Source: Planctomycetota bacterium
Lineage (GTDB): Bacteria > Planctomycetota > Phycisphaerae > UBA1845 > Fen-1342
Direction of reading: 5' to 3'
Assembly (NCBI GenBank): GCA_030616465.1
Contig: JAUWXH010000064.1
Coordinates: 1-8,169, forward strand
Length of the DNA stretch: 8,169 nt
Shown here one piece after another: positions 5,305 through 8,169 of the stretch. The first letter of the stretch is position 1; each line of letters opens with the position of its first letter. Position numbers and translations under genes: made by a program. The notes below the pieces were generated by a model that was not told where the DNA came from, searched no databases, and saw only the letters and a program-made list of their open reading frames with translations.

Positions 5305-6570
5305 CTACCAGCCCCCGGTATCTTCGCCGAGCAGCATCCTGACGCGGCGTTCGACGATCGAGTCACGCTCGCGGGCCCGCCGTTCGAGATCGCCGCGCAT
5401 CTCTTCGACGGCCTTTTGCAGGTGCTCCAACTCCCCGTGGATGCGCCGCAGCTCGAACCCGCGCAGCTCGGTGCGCAGGTCGAAATGCTCGTTGACGGTA
5501 CGCTCCAACGCTTCCATGAGCTCGGCCTGCCGTTCGGACTGCTCACCGCGCTCACGCAGTTCGCGCAACTCCGCCGCCAGATCGTGCGACCGCCGCTCCA
5601 ATTCCTCGTGCCGGCGGTGGAGCTTGTGAACCGCTTGTTCCTCTTCTGCGTTCCGGTGGCGGTGCTCCAGCTCCTCTATGCGAGCCCGAACCTCGCCGAG
5701 CGTATGCTGGATGCGTTCCAGTGCAGCGCGGGTCTTCTCCCGGTGCTGCGGTGGCGCGTCAGCCTCCTCGAGCTCGTGCAGCTCGCCCCGCAGCGCCCGG
5801 ACCCGCTCTTCCAACTCCTCATGCTTGCGGTGGAGCTCGCGAAGCGCTTCCTCCCGCTCGGGTTGGTGGCGGTGGCGCTCGATCTCCTCCAGGCGCTGGC
5901 GGATCCCGGCCAGCTCATCGTGCGTGCGCTTGAGCTCGGCGCGGACACGCTCGCGGGCTTCCGGGGGTGCCTCGTGCTCCTCTAGTTCGTGCAGCTCGCG
6001 CTCGAGTGCCTCGGCACGCTCTTCCAACTCCCGGTGTTCACGCTGCAGGGCCCGCGCCTTCTCCTCGCCTTCCTGGAACCTCGCCTCAGGGCCGGGGCCA
6101 AACCCCAGGAGAGGGAACCCGCCCGGCCGACGTTCGGGACCGGGCCGCTCGTCGCCGAGGATGTGTTCCACCCGGATGATCAGCGCCTCGGCCAGCACGT
6201 CGCGAAACCGTTCCGGTTCTTGCCGTCGCAGGCGTTCGAGCCGTTCGGCCAGATCGGGTCGTCGCTCGGCGATCAATCGGATCAGCGCGTTGAACTGCGC
6301 CTGGGGTCGTGGCCCCAGCGGGCCCCCGAAGCGGCCGCCCCCGAAGGCGCCGCGCCCGAATGCCCCGGGCATAGGCCGCCCCGGCGGACGACGACGGTCC
6401 ATCTGCCCCGGCGGGGGCGGCGGGCGGTCGTCCGGGTCTTGTTGTTGCATGTCCACGGCGGGTCGTTCCGGCGGCGGCGGATCGACCCCGTCGCCCGGTT
6501 CCTGCACGTAAGCCGCGGTAAGCGCCGGCGTGAATGTGAGCGTCAAAAGCAAAACAAGTGCGATTCTCAT
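5305..6570 (-). CDS. Exported coiled-coil protein with three 71-residue repeats (421 aa)
   Basis: The N-terminus (MRIALVLLLTLTFTPALTAA) is a clear Sec signal peptide with cleavage near residue 20. A Pro/Gly/Arg-rich low-complexity segment follows (about 30-90), then a predicted helical segment (92-138) with the motifs RRPDLAERLERLRRQEPERFRDVL. From about 168 to 410 the sequence is almost entirely Glu, Arg, Leu, His and Ala with heptad-like leucine spacing, which indicates a long coiled coil. Within it are three repeats of exactly 71 residues starting at 176, 247 and 318; each begins HRxHEELEER-like and carries ELHELEE or ELRELRE about 16 residues in. The first two also share APP followed by RE. 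GAGGTGA lies 4 nt before the ATG. I do not recognise a family. A periplasmic or envelope-spanning structural role is an inference. Open frames on the opposite strand here are composition shadows. Confidence 0.8.
   Translation of the reverse strand: MRIALVLLLTLTFTPALTAAYVQEPGDGVDPPPPERPAVDMQQQDPDDRPPPPPGQMDRRRPPGRPMPGAFGRGAFGGGRFGGPLGPRPQAQFNALIRLIAERRPDLAERLERLRRQEPERFRDVLAEALIIRVEHILGDERPGPERRPGGFPLLGFGPGPEARFQEGEEKARALQREHRELEERAEALERELHELEEHEAPPEARERVRAELKRTHDELAGIRQRLEEIERHRHQPEREEALRELHRKHEELEERVRALRGELHELEEADAPPQHREKTRAALERIQHTLGEVRARIEELEHRHRNAEEEQAVHKLHRRHEELERRSHDLAAELRELRERGEQSERQAELMEALERTVNEHFDLRTELRGFELRRIHGELEHLQKAVEEMRGDLERRARERDSIVERRVRMLLGEDTGGW
5407..6045 (-). repeat. Three tandem 213-bp coding repeats
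   Basis: The repeats occupy 5833-6045, 5620-5832 and 5407-5619 and encode residues 176-246, 247-317 and 318-388 of the coiled-coil protein. The first two copies are clearly the most alike at protein level; the third has diverged, especially in its second half. The equal 213-bp period with no indels implies in-frame tandem duplication. Confidence 0.7.
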
Positions 6571-6686
6571 AGCTTCACCTCGTTTTGTAATGGCCGATCG
6601 CCAGGGCGGCTAGTGCTGTGGCCGGGCCGATGCTTGAGTGTATCGGCAATCGGGTGCCAGCGTTTCACGCCCGATAATAAGAGGCC
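6571..6686. other. Gap upstream of the coiled-coil gene
   Basis: This 116-nt gap separates the HD hydrolase stop from the coiled-coil start. It holds the GAGGTGA Shine-Dalgarno site (4 nt before the ATG at 6570) and a weak 6-bp stem (GCCGAT/ATCGGC, 10-nt loop) near 6626-6647 that is too weak to call a terminator. It is long enough for a promoter, but no convincing one was seen. Confidence 0.35.
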
Positions 6687-7244
6687 CTACGCCAGACCCA
6701 GTGCGCCCGCCGCCGACTGCAACGCTTGCACGCAGTTCTCAATGTGCTGCTCGAGCGGCAGCCCGATCAGTTCCGTTCCCGTGTGAATATCCTCACGTGA
6801 TACCGCCGCGGCGAACGAGGGCGTCTTCATCTTCTTCTTCACGCTCTTGGGGGCCATGCCCTCCAGCCGCGTCGGCCGCACCAGCGCGCAGGCGACGAGG
6901 AAGCCGGTGAGCTCGTCCACCGCAAAGAGCGTCTTGCGCAGCGGACGGTCACGAGGGTACTCGTCCTGGTTCCAGTCGCCGTGTGAGAGCACGGCCGCGA
7001 CGATCTCCTCGTCCACTCCTCGGTCGCGCAGGATCTTGGCCCCTTCGCGCGTGTGCTGGGGCGGCTCGGGCCAGCGCTCGTAGTCGAAGTCGTGCAGCAG
7101 ACCGACCACGCCCCACAGTTCCTCGTCTTGGCCGAAATGGCGGGCGTAGAACCGCATGGCGGCCTCGACGCCCAGGGCGTGCTTGCGCAACGAGTCGTTC
7201 TGCGTGTACTCACACAACAGTTGCCAGGCCTCTTCGCGGGTCAT
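6687..7244 (-). CDS. HD-superfamily hydrolase (185 aa)
   Basis: A cytoplasmic metal-dependent phosphohydrolase of the small HD-domain group resembling COG2316. Candidate metal ligands are H22 (RKHALGVE), the H51-D52 pair in GLLHDFDYE and D110 in FAVDELTGF; H88 in LSHGDWN is another conserved position. The C-terminal part has the lysine-rich stretch KSVKKKMK followed by PSFAAAVSRE (133-151), typical of this group and distinguishing it from other HD proteins. The substrate is unknown; nucleotides or other phosphoesters are possible. The start at 7244 is preceded by AAGGGAG with 6-nt spacing; the frame extends 44 codons further upstream, but that part overlaps the preceding gene and looks non-coding. 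It begins 34 nt after the stop of the TPR-SPOR lipoprotein gene on the same strand, so the two are probably co-transcribed. Confidence 0.85.
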   Translation of the reverse strand: MTREEAWQLLCEYTQNDSLRKHALGVEAAMRFYARHFGQDEELWGVVGLLHDFDYERWPEPPQHTREGAKILRDRGVDEEIVAAVLSHGDWNQDEYPRDRPLRKTLFAVDELTGFLVACALVRPTRLEGMAPKSVKKKMKTPSFAAAVSREDIHTGTELIGLPLEQHIENCVQALQSAAGALGLA

Positions 7245-7250
7245 GTTTCG

Positions 7251-7257
7251 CTCCCTT
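7251..7257 (-). promoter_or_regulatory. Shine-Dalgarno AAGGGAG of the HD hydrolase gene
   Basis: On the minus strand, AAGGGAG sits 6 nt before the ATG at 7244, inside the 34-nt gap after the lipoprotein stop. It supports this start over the upstream one at 7376, which would overlap the lipoprotein coding region by about 98 nt. Confidence 0.7.
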
Positions 7258-7278
7258 ACGCCTTGACTCACTGCCTGA

Positions 7279-8058
7279 TTACGGCCAGAGCACCGCGTCG
7301 CGGACGTGTACGCGTACGGTCGCGAGCTGCCGCCGCGCCTCGGCGTACGATGCGTGCCGCCCGACGAGCACGACATACATTGTCCGTTGATCGCGCGGCT
7401 CTTGGCGGACGTAGGCTTCCAGACCGTTCGCTTTCAGGTCCATGCGCAGGCGGTCCGCGTTTTCACGCCGCGAAAAGACGCCACACTGGACCGCGAAATG
7501 GTCGGCGTTGAGCTGGATTCGGCGGCGGGCCGCGGCGGCGTTCGCGCCTACGGGAAAATGGTCCACCGCCGCCCGGTACGACCCCTGTGCTTCCGTCCAA
7601 CGCCCAGTCCGTTCGTAGCACTGGCCGATGCGGAACAGGACGGCATCCATCGGCGGCACCGACGGCATGGTCTTGGCGGCCGCACCGTACGCTTGCCCGG
7701 CCGCGTCCCAGCGCTCGTCCTCGAAGTTCAGCGTGCCCAGCACGACCTGGGCGCGCCAGCCGACATCCACGTTGGCCGAGATGCCGACACAGCGGCGCAG
7801 GTCGTTGTACGCCTGTGCTCGTTGGCCGGACCGCGCGTGGCTCATCCCGCGCACGTATAGTGCCTCGGTGGTCTCCGGCTTCCCAGCGACCTCGTCAAGG
7901 AAGCGTGAGAGCTGCTGGACGGCGCGTGTGTACCGCTGTTGCTCGAAGGCCTGCCGACCCTCCGCCAGCCACGCCCGCTGCCGCTCGGTAAGCCCGCCGC
8001 AACCGGCAAGAACCAGCGCTCCCGCCGCCAATGCTATCGTCGCGCGTACTCGTCTCAT
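7279..8058 (-). CDS. Lipoprotein with TPR-like repeats and C-terminal SPOR domain (259 aa)
   Basis: Residues 1-20 (MRRVRATIALAAGALVLAGC) form a lipoprotein signal with a good lipobox, LAGC, and the modified cysteine at 20. Residues about 28-180 contain TPR-like helical pairs: AFEQQRYTRAVQQLSRFL (37-54), ALYVRGMSHARSGQRAQAYNDLRRCV (about 66-91), a pair around ERWDAAGQAYGAAA (115-128), and LFRIGQCYERTGRWTEAQGSYRAAVDHFP (about 141-169). Residues 186-259 match a SPOR domain (HFAVQCGVFSRRENADRLRMDL ... MYVVLVGRHASYAEARRQL), a module that binds denuded peptidoglycan at septa. The protein is therefore likely anchored in the outer membrane or envelope and touches the cell wall; a role in cell-wall remodelling or division is inferred. 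The start at 8058 was chosen because it places the lipobox correctly. No Shine-Dalgarno is visible before it, and an upstream in-frame start at 8145 would bury the signal peptide. The HD hydrolase follows 34 nt downstream. Confidence 0.85.
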   Translation of the reverse strand: MRRVRATIALAAGALVLAGCGGLTERQRAWLAEGRQAFEQQRYTRAVQQLSRFLDEVAGKPETTEALYVRGMSHARSGQRAQAYNDLRRCVGISANVDVGWRAQVVLGTLNFEDERWDAAGQAYGAAAKTMPSVPPMDAVLFRIGQCYERTGRWTEAQGSYRAAVDHFPVGANAAAARRRIQLNADHFAVQCGVFSRRENADRLRMDLKANGLEAYVRQEPRDQRTMYVVLVGRHASYAEARRQLATVRVHVRDAVLWP

Positions 8059-8169
8059 CGCGGCTAGCGTAACGGAGACGAAGCCAGTGGGAAACGGCTC
8101 GGCGGGCCGGATTTGACCGGCAACGCCGCGCCTTCTAGGATTCACGCCCGGGGCAAGACTGCATCAACG
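8059..8169. other. Upstream region of the TPR-SPOR gene to the window edge
   Basis: Nothing else coding is supported here. On the minus strand TACGCT lies 7 nt before the ATG at 8058. This would fit a -10 box for a leaderless transcript, but the corresponding -35 position (TTTCCC) is weak, so this is only a possibility. Confidence 0.25.

Noticed and set aside
5053..5985. Long plus-strand open frame (310 codons) across the gap and the coiled-coil gene
   Set aside because: It is antisense to the repeat-rich coiled-coil gene; its Leu/Val-rich translation follows from the Glu/Leu-biased codons on the other strand, and it has no ribosome site or recognisable domain.
5678..6511. Plus-strand Ser/Arg-rich frame (277 codons)
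   Set aside because: A composition shadow of the minus-strand coiled-coil gene: almost entirely Ser, Arg, Ala and Gly with no motifs.

Overview
This is a GC-rich bacterial chromosome segment. It most likely comes from a planctomycete-type organism, perhaps from the Phycisphaerae side. The main evidence is a large secreted protein ending in two dockerin/EF-hand-like calcium loops followed by a short Trp-containing tail, a style typical of planctomycete exported proteins. Several other products carry signal peptides or lipoboxes and have little recognisable similarity. This taxonomic call is an inference from style; the window has no rRNA or tRNA gene.

Layout. On the left are two plus-strand genes: the C-terminal part of a UvrC/Cho-like GIY-YIG nuclease (running in from the left edge to 686) and a 77-residue putative lipoprotein (983-1216). 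They converge on a gap (1217-1360) with two hairpins. Everything to the right is on the minus strand. In transcription order it reads: a TPR + SPOR lipoprotein (7279-8058), an HD-superfamily hydrolase (6687-7244, 34 nt downstream and probably co-transcribed), a secreted coiled-coil protein built on three 71-residue repeats (5305-6570), a 602-nt gap with no convincing gene, a secreted dockerin-type protein (2954-4702), a 267-nt gap with two hairpins and a good sigma70-like promoter, and a WbpA-type nucleotide-sugar dehydrogenase (1361-2686).

How the genes relate. Most of the window concerns the cell envelope or exported proteins: two lipoproteins, two secreted proteins and one enzyme that makes a sugar acid for surface polysaccharide. 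The spacing, the hairpins and the separate promoter suggest several independent transcription units rather than one pathway operon. The only likely operon is TPR-SPOR lipoprotein -> HD hydrolase. The dehydrogenase has no glycosyltransferase or other sugar-nucleotide gene beside it here.

I found no CRISPR array, transposase, phage gene, toxin-antitoxin pair or defence operon, and I do not claim a new system. The items most worth a second look are the coiled-coil repeat protein, the UvrC-like protein that keeps the four-cysteine cluster but ends soon after the UVR region, the CACGAAGG-type repeat in the 602-nt gap, and the double hairpin at 1264-1330. Four starts were placed inside longer open frames using Shine-Dalgarno spacing, family N-termini or lipoboxes (983, 2686, 7244, 8058).
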